A DNA stretch of 53,746 nucleotides, from assembly GCA_030550175.1 (NCBI GenBank), contig JAUQPW010000028.1, positions 1 to 53,746 on the forward strand, written 5' to 3'. Shown here one piece after another: positions 1 through 6,738 of this stretch (position 1 is the first letter of the stretch; each line of letters starts with the position of its first letter). The translations under genes and the position numbers were made by a program. The stretch is from a bacterium. Lineage in GTDB: Bacteria; Moduliflexota; Moduliflexia; Moduliflexales; JAUQPW01. The notes under the pieces are model-generated. The model saw only the letters and a list, made by a program, of their open reading frames with translations, ran no database searches and had not been told where the DNA came from.

Positions 1-140
1 CCCTTTTGAATCCGCTCGGCCAGTTCCCGTTCTTCTTCCCGGGTTGTAGGAGGGATCTTTCCAATCTCCTGCAGGTAAAGGGCAAGGCCTTCATCGGTAG
101 AAATTTCCCTTGCAGGGCCATGTTTTTTTGGATTCTTCAT
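1..140 (-). CDS. RNA polymerase sigma-70 family factor, N-terminal fragment (cut by window edge)
   Basis: The reverse strand from an ATG at 140 encodes 46 codons running off the left edge. After a basic start (MKNPKKHG) it reads LALYLQEIGKIP followed by TREEERELAERIQKG. This is the conserved region 1.2 signature of group 1/2 sigma-70 factors (RpoD, RpoS, SigA type), which contacts the discriminator DNA and core polymerase. Region 1.2 starts only about 13 residues in, so there is no long region 1.1. That favours an RpoS-like or short primary sigma over an E. coli-type RpoD. The start has only a weak purine-rich ribosome site. The subfamily cannot be decided without regions 2-4. Confidence 0.85.
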   Translation of the reverse strand, partial: MKNPKKHGPAREISTDEGLALYLQEIGKIPPTTREEERELAERIQK

Positions 141-492
141 AGGTCTCTATTTTAAAACTTCGACTTAAGTGATAACCTCGCTATCAGGCCTCTCAGAGAG
201 GATATCTAAAGAAAACGACCTTTCATCAGTTCACGCAATCGATTTCTACCCCCTATTTTTAGTTTAATACTGTCAAGCTAGGTATACTGCTACGAATATG
301 CAAGGGTTATTAGAATAAAAAAGTTACAGAGGGTTTTTCCCTCCAGGCCCGGTTGAACAGAATGAAAATATAGCAGCTTCTCGACCAGGGGCTTATCTGT
401 TTTGCCCCCTCAGATTGGGATTCTGCTGTACCCAATCTATAATCCTTTAAAGCCGTTCAATTCCCTCACCGGTGGACCTATTAAAGGACTAT

Positions 493-580
493 TACCTTGT
501 AAAGTTGAATCTGGATAACTATTTTGTTCTCACCCGTGCACCCCTCTCCCGCAGCGTGGGAGAGGGGCCGGGGGTGAGGG
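493..580. repeat. Composite dispersed repeat (TACCTTGTAAAGTT boundary plus CCCCTCTCCC palindrome)
   Basis: A hairpin with 10-bp arms, CCCCTCTCCC (541-550) and GGGAGAGGGG (558-567), is followed by GCCGGGGGTGAGGG. The motif TACCTTGTAAAGTT lies 35 bases before it (493-506). The same motif next to the same hairpin recurs in inverted orientation at 14713-14787, so the repeat unit has a definable boundary beyond the palindrome. Confidence 0.75.
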
Positions 581-642
581 CCGCTTAAAAGTCAAGCAAA
601 ACTAAGTAAACAGTGTACTATGCCCCGGCAAATTACTTCTCC

Positions 643-693
643 GAGTGCGGGCGTCTAGCCCGCCAGGAGGTTGCGGCCGGGACGGTTGCACTC
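643..693. repeat. GC-rich inverted repeat
   Basis: GAGTGC at 643 pairs with GCACTC at 688-693. Inside it are a second small hairpin (GCGGGC and GCCCGC around GTCTA) and a GGCCGGGACGG segment. The nested palindromic layout resembles short intergenic repeat elements. No coding potential is seen. Confidence 0.5.
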
Positions 694-810
694 CCGGCTA
701 AACCTTATCCTGAAGCTTATGCCTCCACTACTTCTGGAAATTCCCACCCCTCAAGCTTTTCCGTAACTCCCTTACATTTTTATTGACATCTGCCCCCGGA
801 GGTGTAAAAA

Positions 811-820
811 ATGATATAAT
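811..820 (+). promoter_or_regulatory. Extended -10 promoter element
   Basis: TGATATAAT at 812-820 is an exact extended -10 (TGnTATAAT). The only good -35 (TTGACA at 783) is 26 bases away, too far for normal spacing, so the element would rely on the TG extension. The predicted transcript starts near 827 and would reach the GYD gene after about 430 bases. Confidence 0.5.
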
Positions 821-826
821 CTTTCC

Positions 827-1256
827 CGTGATAGGCTCGTGTGGTTCAAAGGGAGAGAATATTCCGTAGACTTGCCCATGGAACCTCCTGCAGAATACGA
901 ACTCTTCCTTACAGCGCCTGCCTGCTAAGCGAACGAGACATTATCTTTCTTTCCTTCGTTGGGAGGGAGGTATATCCAGATGGGTTCGTGCTATCAACGA
1001 GATCGCCAAAAAGTTGCTTTGCTTCATTTTGGCAGAAAGAAGGAAGGATACGATGGACATCGGACTGTTCCTGCCTGGTGTGCCAGAAGTCCTGCTGACT
1101 GTTTAGGAGGTTATCCCGGAGTTTCGTCTGCTTTTTGACACCTCTGGGAAGGAAAATAAGGACTCTGAAATCAGATTTCTGCAGACTCCTAGGCAAGACG
1201 TTGAGAGCAACTTTGAACAACACGGGCTTTAAAGTTCACCTAAAAGGAGGTATCAG
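827..1256 (+). other. Long leader or unassigned region before the GYD gene
   Basis: There is no convincing gene here. Short open frames exist on both strands but lack ribosome sites, recognisable motifs and sensible starts. It does not match tmRNA, RNase P RNA, SRP RNA or 6S RNA as far as I can recognise. With the extended -10 at 811-820 upstream and a strong ribosome site (AAAAGGAGG) at the end, the simplest reading is a long 5' untranslated leader or an unrecognised small RNA. Confidence 0.35.
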
Positions 1257-1544
1257 ATGGCAACCTATATTATTCTTAGCCGGCTTTCCCCTGAAGCCTT
1301 TTCAGATCCCAAGGACCTTAAGCAATTAGCCGATACCGTGGCCGCAAAAATTAAAAGCGAGTGTCCCGGCGTGGTCTGGAAGGATAGCTTTGCAACCCTG
1401 GGGCGCTTCGATGTAGTTGATATTGTTGAATCGGATGATCCAAAGCAAGTTGAAAAAGCAGCCATGATTATTCGTGCCTATGGACATTCGACCACCGAGA
1501 CATTAAGTGCGACACCCTGGAAAGAATTTCTTGCCATGCTTTAA
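1257..1544 (+). CDS. GYD domain-containing protein
   Basis: 95 residues covering one complete GYD domain. It starts MATYIILSRLSPEAF, has the signature GRFDVVDIVESDDPKQVEKA (residues about 49-68), and ends near TETLSATPWKEF. GYD proteins are small, soluble ferredoxin-like alpha/beta proteins of unknown biochemical role, usually under 110 residues, so length and layout are normal. The ATG is preceded at good distance by AAAAGGAGG. It stands alone, between a long leader and a strong terminator, so it appears to be monocistronic. The family call is firm; the function is unknown. Confidence 0.9.
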   Translation: MATYIILSRLSPEAFSDPKDLKQLADTVAAKIKSECPGVVWKDSFATLGRFDVVDIVESDDPKQVEKAAMIIRAYGHSTTETLSATPWKEFLAML

Positions 1545-1625
1545 TCGGCAGGCTGTTACTTTTTTCAAAAAAGGTAACTTACCGGGTAATACCGGTTCTG
1601 ATTGACCGGGTCGTATAACCTTTCC

Positions 1626-1651
1626 GAGGAGTGACCGGCCGGTCACTCCTC
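1626..1651 (+). terminator. Perfect 26-bp palindrome, likely intrinsic terminator of the GYD gene
   Basis: GAGGAGTGACCGG is followed directly by its exact complement CCGGTCACTCCTC, then TTCATTTT. The long GC-rich stem and T-rich tail 80 bases after the stop fit a rho-independent terminator. A weaker AT-rich hairpin (GTTACTTTTTTC/AAAAAAGGTAAC) precedes it at about 1556-1579. Confidence 0.65.
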
Positions 1652-1684
1652 TTCATTTTGAATACGACATTCTTTATCGGATTT

Positions 1685-1993
1685 GGTATACCACCTCTCC
1701 TCCTCTTCAACTCGTTCACGCCGGATAAATGCAACATCCAGGGATCGAATGGTTCGGGATCAGAGGTGAGTTGAAAACCGGTTTCTATATAGAATAGACT
1801 TTACCCAGATTGTTTTTTCGTACAAAAGAGCCCAAAGATTCTACTCAGATGGCTACAATTCCGCCATGCTCTGCTCCAGGTGGTGTCATCTTCCTGAGTT
1901 CTCCTTTCACCAGCTCGTAACGGAAGCCATCATCTGGCATTTGTAGCAGATCTTCCGCAGTAAAAAGCTGTACCCAGGAGTATTTGTTGCCAT
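1685..1993 (-). pseudogene. Uma2 family endonuclease (DUF820) remnant
   Basis: Behind a good ribosome site (AGGAGGAAACAGATCT) and an ATG at 1993, the reverse strand reads in shifting frames FTAEDLLQMPDDGFRYELV then KGELRKMTPPGAEHGGI. After a stop and gaps it continues as ETGFQLTSDPEPF and RSLDVAFIRRERVEEE. These are the ordered conserved blocks of the Uma2 restriction-endonuclease-like family. At least two frameshifts and an in-frame stop interrupt them. The central part is shortened and the catalytic C-terminal third is missing. It is a decayed gene, not a functional nuclease. Confidence 0.8.
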
Positions 1994-2123
1994 AGATCTG
2001 TTTCCTCCTTTCCAGGTTTCAGATAAATCATCCCTTTACCAGGGGAGATTGTCAAGTAGGAAACCGAAGAAAACAAAGAAAATACAAATTTCTGCCGTAT
2101 CCTAATTAAAGTTAATAACGGCA

Positions 2124-2151
2124 GTAGGGACGAGGTATGCCTCGCCCCTAC
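2124..2151. repeat. GTAGGGGC-type palindromic repeat, copy 1
   Basis: GTAGGGACGAGGTA and TGCCTCGCCCCTAC form a near-perfect 28-bp palindrome with one mismatched pair. It has the same arms as the perfect copy at 2203-2230. Confidence 0.75.
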
Positions 2152-2202
2152 GGGTTGCCGATCTTGAAACCGTTCATCGGGGAAGAGATCGTTTTAGTTT
2201 TA

Positions 2203-2230
2203 GTAGGGGCACAGCATGCTGTGCCCCTAC
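2203..2230. repeat. GTAGGGGC-type palindromic repeat, copy 2 (perfect 28-bp palindrome)
   Basis: GTAGGGGCACAGCA is followed directly by its exact reverse complement. Related copies lie at 2124-2151 and 38454-38475, and a diverged one lies inside a reading frame at 12491-12519. It has no coding content. Confidence 0.85.
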
Positions 2231-2461
2231 TTGTATTGAGAACCTGAAGCGGGTTAAGGAGGGCAAATGGGGAAGTTTTGCCTGTTAACAGGCATAGAAG
2301 GCTGTCTCATGGGTTATCTGTCTATAGGGTAGAGCTACTTCGCCAATAATATGAGGATGAGGAGTATGGGATTCGGCTGGAGGAGAGAAGCCCGTATAAG
2401 ACCTCTCAGTATTGTCGGTTCTGCCGTAAATGGGACAGACGAAATCGAAGGGGGACGCTGA

Positions 2462-2487
2462 GGGCAACCACAAGGGATTGCCCCTAC
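2462..2487. repeat. GGGCAACCACAAGGG-type repeat
   Basis: GGGCAA (2462) pairs with TTGCCC (2478-2483) and CCTAC follows. It is a small palindrome with the same CCCCTAC end as the GTAGGGGC repeats. The stretch 2285-2475 just before it has an open reverse-strand frame with no recognisable protein. Confidence 0.5.
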
Positions 2488-2523
2488 CCTGCCGATTACA
2501 ATGCGGCTCCGTTCGCTACTAAG

Positions 2524-2560
2524 TTCAGAACTTTATAAAATTCGGCAAAGTTCGGAATAA
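2524..2560. repeat. TTCAGAACTTT inverted repeat, copy 1
   Basis: TTCAGAACTTT pairs with AAAGTTCGGAA across a 13-base loop. A second copy at 38490-38526 matches at 30 of 37 positions by hand alignment and also lies close to another palindromic repeat. Confidence 0.7.
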
Positions 2561-2609
2561 TCATTAATACAAACAGTTTGATAATTATCTACTAAAGCAA
2601 GGTGCTCCT

Positions 2610-2852
2610 TCAAATCCCTTGTAGGGAGAAATGAGTTACTTTCCGAAAATCACGGATATTCCGGGTTACCCATGTGGTATTGGTAAGAAGGGCCGTCGCT
2701 GCCATCGCGCTATCTGCAGTTTTTAACGAATATTTCCGACGAAGTCATTCTGCAATGCGGGCCAGACGAGAATCAACGGGGATAGTGACAAGGGTTTTGA
2801 GGAGTTCATCCATCTTTTCTACTTCTTCTGGGGTGAGGTTTGAGAAGCTAAA
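2610..2852 (-). pseudogene. VapC-type PIN domain toxin remnant
   Basis: The reverse strand reads LTPEEVEKMDELLKTLVTIP, then VDSRLARIAE, a TGA stop (2745-2747), and LRRKYSLKTADSAMAATALL followed by NTTWVTRNIRDF. This is the C-terminal half of a PIN-domain ribonuclease, including the A-D and T-R-N-x-x-D acidic motifs. The N-terminal half is absent and the single TGA splits the helix before the active-site Asp. The TGA replaces an ordinary helix residue and has no SECIS-like hairpin that I can see, so it is read as decay, not selenocysteine. No antitoxin gene is adjacent. Confidence 0.75.
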
Positions 2853-3003
2853 GTGACGTGCAAATACGAAGAATTAGACCCTTTCGGGCTTACCCTTCAG
2901 ATAACAACGACGTTAATCCTCTCCAAACACTGCTTATAATGAACACATGGGGTCCGGTAAAATAGGGCTAAAATAGCCTGTCATCAGGCTTTAAGCTGGT
3001 AAA

Positions 3004-3075
3004 CTGGGGCGGGAGGATTCGAACCTCCGAATGCAGGAACCAAAATCCTGTGTCTTACCGCTTGACGACGCCCCA
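3004..3075 (-). tRNA. tRNA-Gln (anticodon UUG)
   Basis: The 72-nt cloverleaf is clear on the reverse strand. The acceptor stem is TGGGGCG/CGCCCCA with discriminator G. The anticodon arm is CAGGA-TTTTGGT-TCCTG with anticodon TTG, and the T arm is CGGAG-GTTCGAA-TCCTCCCG. CCA is not encoded. It lies 60 bases after ispE on the same strand. An ispE then tRNA-Gln order is common in several Gram-negative phyla, where prs usually follows; here prs is absent and decayed sequence follows instead. Confidence 0.97.
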
Positions 3076-3135
3076 ATAAGAATGAGGATGGGAAAAAGGA
3101 AGTAGGTAATTTTATAACCGGTTACTAGTCACAAT

Positions 3136-3999
3136 TTACCGCGCTACGGTATGGGTCAGATAGACAAACCATGTACTTTCCATTATCCGGGACCGGGCCA
3201 GCTCCGCTTCCCTCCGATTGTTGAAGATTCCGAATACCGAAGACCCACTACCGGATAAGGAGACCCACCTGGCTCCGACCTGCTCGAGAAGTTTTTTAGC
3301 CTTCCCTACCATCGGATGCGCGCGGATAACAAGGTCTTCAAAGGAGTTTATTAATTTACCTTCCCATACCCGGGAAAGCCACCTGCTCCATTCATCTTCC
3401 GGCAAAATCATGTTACTATTTGTAGAATAATTTGTCAACTCCAAATTTAAATTTTTATAAGCCCATGAGGTCGAAATCTCCAGATCGGGAGTGATCACGA
3501 TAAGCCAGGTCTTGGGAAAAGAGGGAAGTTGTTGAATTTTTTCCCCCCGGCCCGTAGCCAGAGCCGTTCCCCCGGAGATAAAAAACGGAACGTCGGAACC
3601 GATCTCTGCTCCCAAATTCTGCATCTCCTCCAGGGTAAGTCCCAGGCCCCAGAGTTGATTTAATCCTTTAATAACACAGGCGGCATTACTACTTCCACCC
3701 CCTAACCCTCCACCGACGGGAATCTTTTTATCCAGATAAATCTTAACACCCCCTGAAAACCTTGTTTTTTCCTTGATGAGTCGGGCGGCTTTAAAAGCCA
3801 GATTCTGCTCATTGAGGGGAAGACGAGGGTGATTGCACCGGAGTTGTATTCCCTCTTTGATCCGGTTCAGGTAGAGAAGATCATGAAGTTCAATTTCCTG
3901 AAGGATCGTCCGAATTTCATGATATCCGTCGGACCTTTTTCCCAAAACCCGGAGACCTAAATTAATTTTAGCCGGAGATTTAAGGACAAGCTCTCTCAT
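3136..3999 (-). CDS. ispE: 4-diphosphocytidyl-2-C-methyl-D-erythritol kinase
   Basis: IspE phosphorylates CDP-methylerythritol with ATP in the non-mevalonate (MEP) isoprenoid pathway. The protein (287 residues from this start) has the substrate motif SPAKINLGLRVLGKRSDGYH at its N-terminus. It has the GHMP-kinase ATP loop PVGGGLGGGSSNAA (about residues 93-106) and the C-terminal glycine motif SLSGSGSSVFG. I chose the ATG at 3999 because family members begin about 8 residues before the PAKINLGL motif. A TTG at 4038 would add 13 residues without a ribosome site. It is followed by tRNA-Gln and supplies precursors for the UbiA substrate nearby. Confidence 0.93.
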   Translation of the reverse strand: MRELVLKSPAKINLGLRVLGKRSDGYHEIRTILQEIELHDLLYLNRIKEGIQLRCNHPRLPLNEQNLAFKAARLIKEKTRFSGGVKIYLDKKIPVGGGLGGGSSNAACVIKGLNQLWGLGLTLEEMQNLGAEIGSDVPFFISGGTALATGRGEKIQQLPSFPKTWLIVITPDLEISTSWAYKNLNLELTNYSTNSNMILPEDEWSRWLSRVWEGKLINSFEDLVIRAHPMVGKAKKLLEQVGARWVSLSGSGSSVFGIFNNRREAELARSRIMESTWFVYLTHTVAR

Positions 4000-4137
4000 G
4001 TTGCTGAGTAAATTAAGGATAATTTCCAACTCTGTCAACCCGAGAACTCTTATTTTTGAATTGACCTTTTAAAAGGGTAGAGTTATTTAATAAACAATCG
4101 GTCAGGTAAAAGCTTTTATGTTTTTATAAGGAGTCAT

Positions 4138-4252
4138 GCTTTAGCTGCAAAGCTACCGGGAAAATCAAAGGACAAAATGAGGGTTTTTTACCTTTGTCTT
4201 TTGATTTTTAAATCTCACTGCCTGCGTGCTTTGGGGCTATAAAGCCAGGGAA
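4138..4252 (+). promoter_or_regulatory. Structured leader with three hairpins before the CBS gene
   Basis: Three successive stems fit the leader. The first is GCTTT (4138-4142) with AAAGC (4149-4153). The second is a 16-bp A/T-rich stem (4161-4176 with 4193-4208, one G-U pair) followed by a T-rich run. The third is CCTG-GCTTT (4221-4232) with AAAGC-CAGG (4241-4249). The third overlaps AGGGAAG, the only ribosome site for the ATG at 4257, so it could hide it. Hairpins 1 and 3 share the pattern GCTTT...AAAGC followed by GGGAA. I do not recognise a known riboswitch class. Confidence 0.4.
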
Positions 4253-4256
4253 GATT

Positions 4257-4652
4257 ATGGCAACCGCACGGGATATAATGACGAAAAACGTTGTTACCAT
4301 TGATGGAAATGCTACGGTGGCAGATGCCGTTGAGTTAATGAAAGCGAAAAAGATTAGAAGCTTGATTGTCGAGCGACGGAATGAACAGGATGGTTATGGT
4401 ATTATTACTTATAAAGATGTGGCCTATAAGGTTGTTGCTAAGGGGTTAGATGCCTATCATGTAAAAGTCCACGAAGTCATGACAAAACCGGTTATCGTCG
4501 TGACGCCTAATCTTAATATCAAGTACGTGGCCAGGCTCTTTGCAAATACGGGAATAACCCGGGCTCCGGTTATTGAGGGGGATAAAATGATCGGATTTAT
4601 CACCATCTCGGATATTCTCTTTGACTTACGTCTGGTCAACCAGGCTCTCTAA
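4257..4652 (+). CDS. Tandem CBS domain protein
   Basis: 131 residues made of two CBS domains and nothing else. The first runs from ARDIMTKNVVTIDGNATVAD to about residue 62. The second starts at VHEVMTKPVIVVTPNLNI and ends in MIGFITISDILFDL. CBS pairs bind adenosine nucleotides and act as energy or redox sensors; stand-alone pairs usually regulate partner proteins. It lies 5 bases upstream of the ubiA-like gene, so the two are probably co-transcribed, but a functional link is only inferred. A possible hairpin-masked ribosome site precedes it. Confidence 0.92.
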   Translation: MATARDIMTKNVVTIDGNATVADAVELMKAKKIRSLIVERRNEQDGYGIITYKDVAYKVVAKGLDAYHVKVHEVMTKPVIVVTPNLNIKYVARLFANTGITRAPVIEGDKMIGFITISDILFDLRLVNQAL

Positions 4653-4657
4653 ACCTT

Positions 4658-5524
4658 ATGTCGGTTTATAAGAGTATCCGGATTTACGGGGAGATGATTA
4701 AATTCTCCCATACGGTCTTTGCCCTTCCCTTTGCCTTGAGTAGCGTCGCTCTGGCTTCTCGAGAACACCTGCCTGCCTTTGAGCAGATATTCTGGATTCT
4801 GATGGCTATGGTGGGGGCTCGAAGTGCTGCCATGGGATTTAACCGTTTGGTCGATCATTCCTTCGATGCCTTAAATCCCAGAACGCAAAGTCGCGCTCTA
4901 CCTCGAGGGTTTGTATCTAAAAAAGAAGTCGGTCTGTTCATCGTCTTCTTCTCTTTGCTCTTCATCTTTTCGGCTTATCGGCTCAATCGCCTCTGCTTTC
5001 TGCTCTCCCCGGTGGTTCTGTTCCTGGTGTTCTTCTACTCTTATACCAAACGGTTTACCTGGACCAGTCATTTCTTCCTGGGAGCTGCTATAGGCATCGC
5101 CCCTTCTGCGGCCTGGCTGGCCCTGACAGGTAGCCTCGATAGGATTCCTCTGTTGCTAACTCTGGCCGTCTTAACCTGGATCGCAGGATTTGACATCTTA
5201 TATGCCTGCCAGGACTATGAGTTTGATATCACGCACGGACTCTATTCGATTCCCCAACGATTTGGAATCTCTAACGCCTTGTTCCTGGCCCGGGTCCTCC
5301 ACGGGGTTACGTTCCTCTGCTTTTTTGCCGTAGGTCTCTTATCCCATCGGCAGCTTATTTATGGCATAGGTCTCTCCGTAATAGCCGGATTACTCATCTA
5401 TGAACATTGGTTGATCAAACCGGAGGATCTTTCAAAGATCGACCTGGCTTTTTTTAAGGTCAATGGAATGATTAGTATCTTGTTTTTTCTTATTACCTTA
5501 GCCGATGTGGTGATTTACGGGTAA
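4658..5524 (+). CDS. UbiA-family prenyltransferase, probably MqnP-like (menaquinone biosynthesis)
   Basis: Integral membrane prenyltransferase of 288 residues with about eight hydrophobic segments. The first Asp-rich motif is NRLVDHSFDALNPRT with RALPRG after it; the second is DILYACQDYEFD (about residues 180-191). The phrase ARSAAMGFNRLVD is typical of the UbiA branch that accompanies the futalosine pathway (MqnP), which attaches the polyprenyl tail to 1,4-dihydroxy-6-naphthoate. A 4-hydroxybenzoate prenyltransferase (UbiA proper) is the alternative. No other menaquinone gene is in the window. It follows the CBS gene at 5 bases. Confidence 0.88.
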   Translation: MSVYKSIRIYGEMIKFSHTVFALPFALSSVALASREHLPAFEQIFWILMAMVGARSAAMGFNRLVDHSFDALNPRTQSRALPRGFVSKKEVGLFIVFFSLLFIFSAYRLNRLCFLLSPVVLFLVFFYSYTKRFTWTSHFFLGAAIGIAPSAAWLALTGSLDRIPLLLTLAVLTWIAGFDILYACQDYEFDITHGLYSIPQRFGISNALFLARVLHGVTFLCFFAVGLLSHRQLIYGIGLSVIAGLLIYEHWLIKPEDLSKIDLAFFKVNGMISILFFLITLADVVIYG

Positions 5525-5695
5525 TTCGGTTTTTACCTTCAACGTCATTAATCCCTTAGACGGAGAATAATCGGTCGGGAGAATTTTGTGAAACTTTTTA
5601 TCTATAAACAGGCGTAAAAAGTACCTAAGAATTTGTGAAATATCCTGGATTTTCCTTGACTTTCAGCGTATTTTACGCTTTGTTTATTTTCTTAT

Positions 5696-6682
5696 ATGGA
5701 AAGTCAACCTGCGGAAAATAAGAAGTTTAAATTATCTTTCATTATTCCGGTTTATAATGAGGAAAAAACTCTGCTGGAATTATATGAACGAATTAAAAAG
5801 GTCATTGAAGAGCTAAGGATCCGCTACCAAATCTTATTTGTGGATGACGGGAGTCAAGACCGGTCTGTTCAGATTCTCCAGAGTTTGTGTGAGAAGGATG
5901 CCGGAATCCAGGTTATCCTCTTTTCCAGGAATTTCGGGCATCAAACGGCTGTTACCGCAGGTCTTCATTACGCCTCTGGAGATGCCGTAGTGGTGATGGA
6001 TTCGGATCTTCAGGATCCGCCCGAAATCATTCCCCAGTTCGTTCAAAAGTGGCAAGAAGGTTATCAGGTTGTTTATGGAATCAGAAAAAAGAGAAAAGAG
6101 CATATTTTTCTAAGGATCATGTATGCACTCTTTTATAGGATGCTAAAAACGGTTTCAACCATAGAAATTCCCCTGGACGCCGGGGATTTTTGTCTGATGG
6201 ACAAAAAAATTGTTAAGCTCCTTAACTCCATTCCGGAGAGAAATCGGTTCGTTCGTGGCATACGAAGTTGGGTGGGTTTTAACCAGATCGGAATCCCCTA
6301 CGAACGGGACAAAAGATTTGGGGGAGAGTCTAAGTACTCGTTGGGTAAATTGATAAAATTGGCCCTGGATGGTTTTGTCTCTTTTTCCTACGCACCCCTC
6401 CGCTTTGCCTCTTATACCGGGTTTTCGGTTTCTGCCTTTAGTCTGATCTACGGTCTGGGAACCTTCTTTCAGAAAATCTTTACCAATACCACCGTTCCTG
6501 GCTATACCACGACCATTATCATGATCTGCTTCCTCGGAGGCGTCCAACTTATCACTATCGGCATCATCGGCGAATACCTGGGACGTATTTACGATGAGGT
6601 CAAGAATCGCCCTTTGTATATCGTGCGAGGTATTTTAGGATCTCCCGAAGGGCAAGACTCTGAAATGAAACCCGATGCGTAA
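5696..6682 (+). CDS. Family 2 glycosyltransferase, GtrB/DPM1-like, polyprenyl-phosphate sugar synthase
   Basis: 328 residues. The N-terminal GT-A domain begins SFIIPVYNEEKTL, has VDDGSQDRS (binding UDP or GDP-sugar), the DxD-type VMDSDLQDPPE (about residue 100) and the RFGGESKYSLGKL motif. Two C-terminal membrane helices (about 235-260 and 270-295) follow. Enzymes of this type (GtrB, ArnC, dolichol-phosphate mannose synthase) load a sugar onto undecaprenyl phosphate on the cytoplasmic face. That fits as donor maker for the GT-C enzymes that follow. A short hairpin AGCGTA-TTT-TACGCT with a T-rich tail lies just before the ATG, and no clear ribosome site is seen. Confidence 0.9.
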   Translation: MESQPAENKKFKLSFIIPVYNEEKTLLELYERIKKVIEELRIRYQILFVDDGSQDRSVQILQSLCEKDAGIQVILFSRNFGHQTAVTAGLHYASGDAVVVMDSDLQDPPEIIPQFVQKWQEGYQVVYGIRKKRKEHIFLRIMYALFYRMLKTVSTIEIPLDAGDFCLMDKKIVKLLNSIPERNRFVRGIRSWVGFNQIGIPYERDKRFGGESKYSLGKLIKLALDGFVSFSYAPLRFASYTGFSVSAFSLIYGLGTFFQKIFTNTTVPGYTTTIIMICFLGGVQLITIGIIGEYLGRIYDEVKNRPLYIVRGILGSPEGQDSEMKPDA

Positions 6683-6738
6683 AAAACCGGGGTTTAGTAG
6701 ATCGAACGTCCTCATTTGATATCTTGGGTGTTACTTTA

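Noticed and set aside
783..820. TTGACA/TATAAT pair as a classical promoter
   Set aside because: Spacing is 26 bases instead of 16-18; kept only as an extended -10 element.
841..1098. Open frame on + strand starting GTG
   Set aside because: No ribosome site, no recognisable motif, unusual Cys/Ser/Arg composition, and overlapped by an equally open frame on the other strand.
1135..1329. Open frame on + strand overlapping the GYD start
   Set aside because: Out of frame with the clear GYD gene, and no family similarity or ribosome site.
2285..2473. Reverse-strand 62-codon frame
   Set aside because: Lies among palindromic repeats with no ribosome site. The Pro/His-rich sequence matches no family that I know.
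2745..2747. Possible selenocysteine TGA in the PIN-domain gene, given selB in the window
   Set aside because: The gene is already N-terminally truncated, the residue is not a catalytic Cys position, and no SECIS-like hairpin follows.
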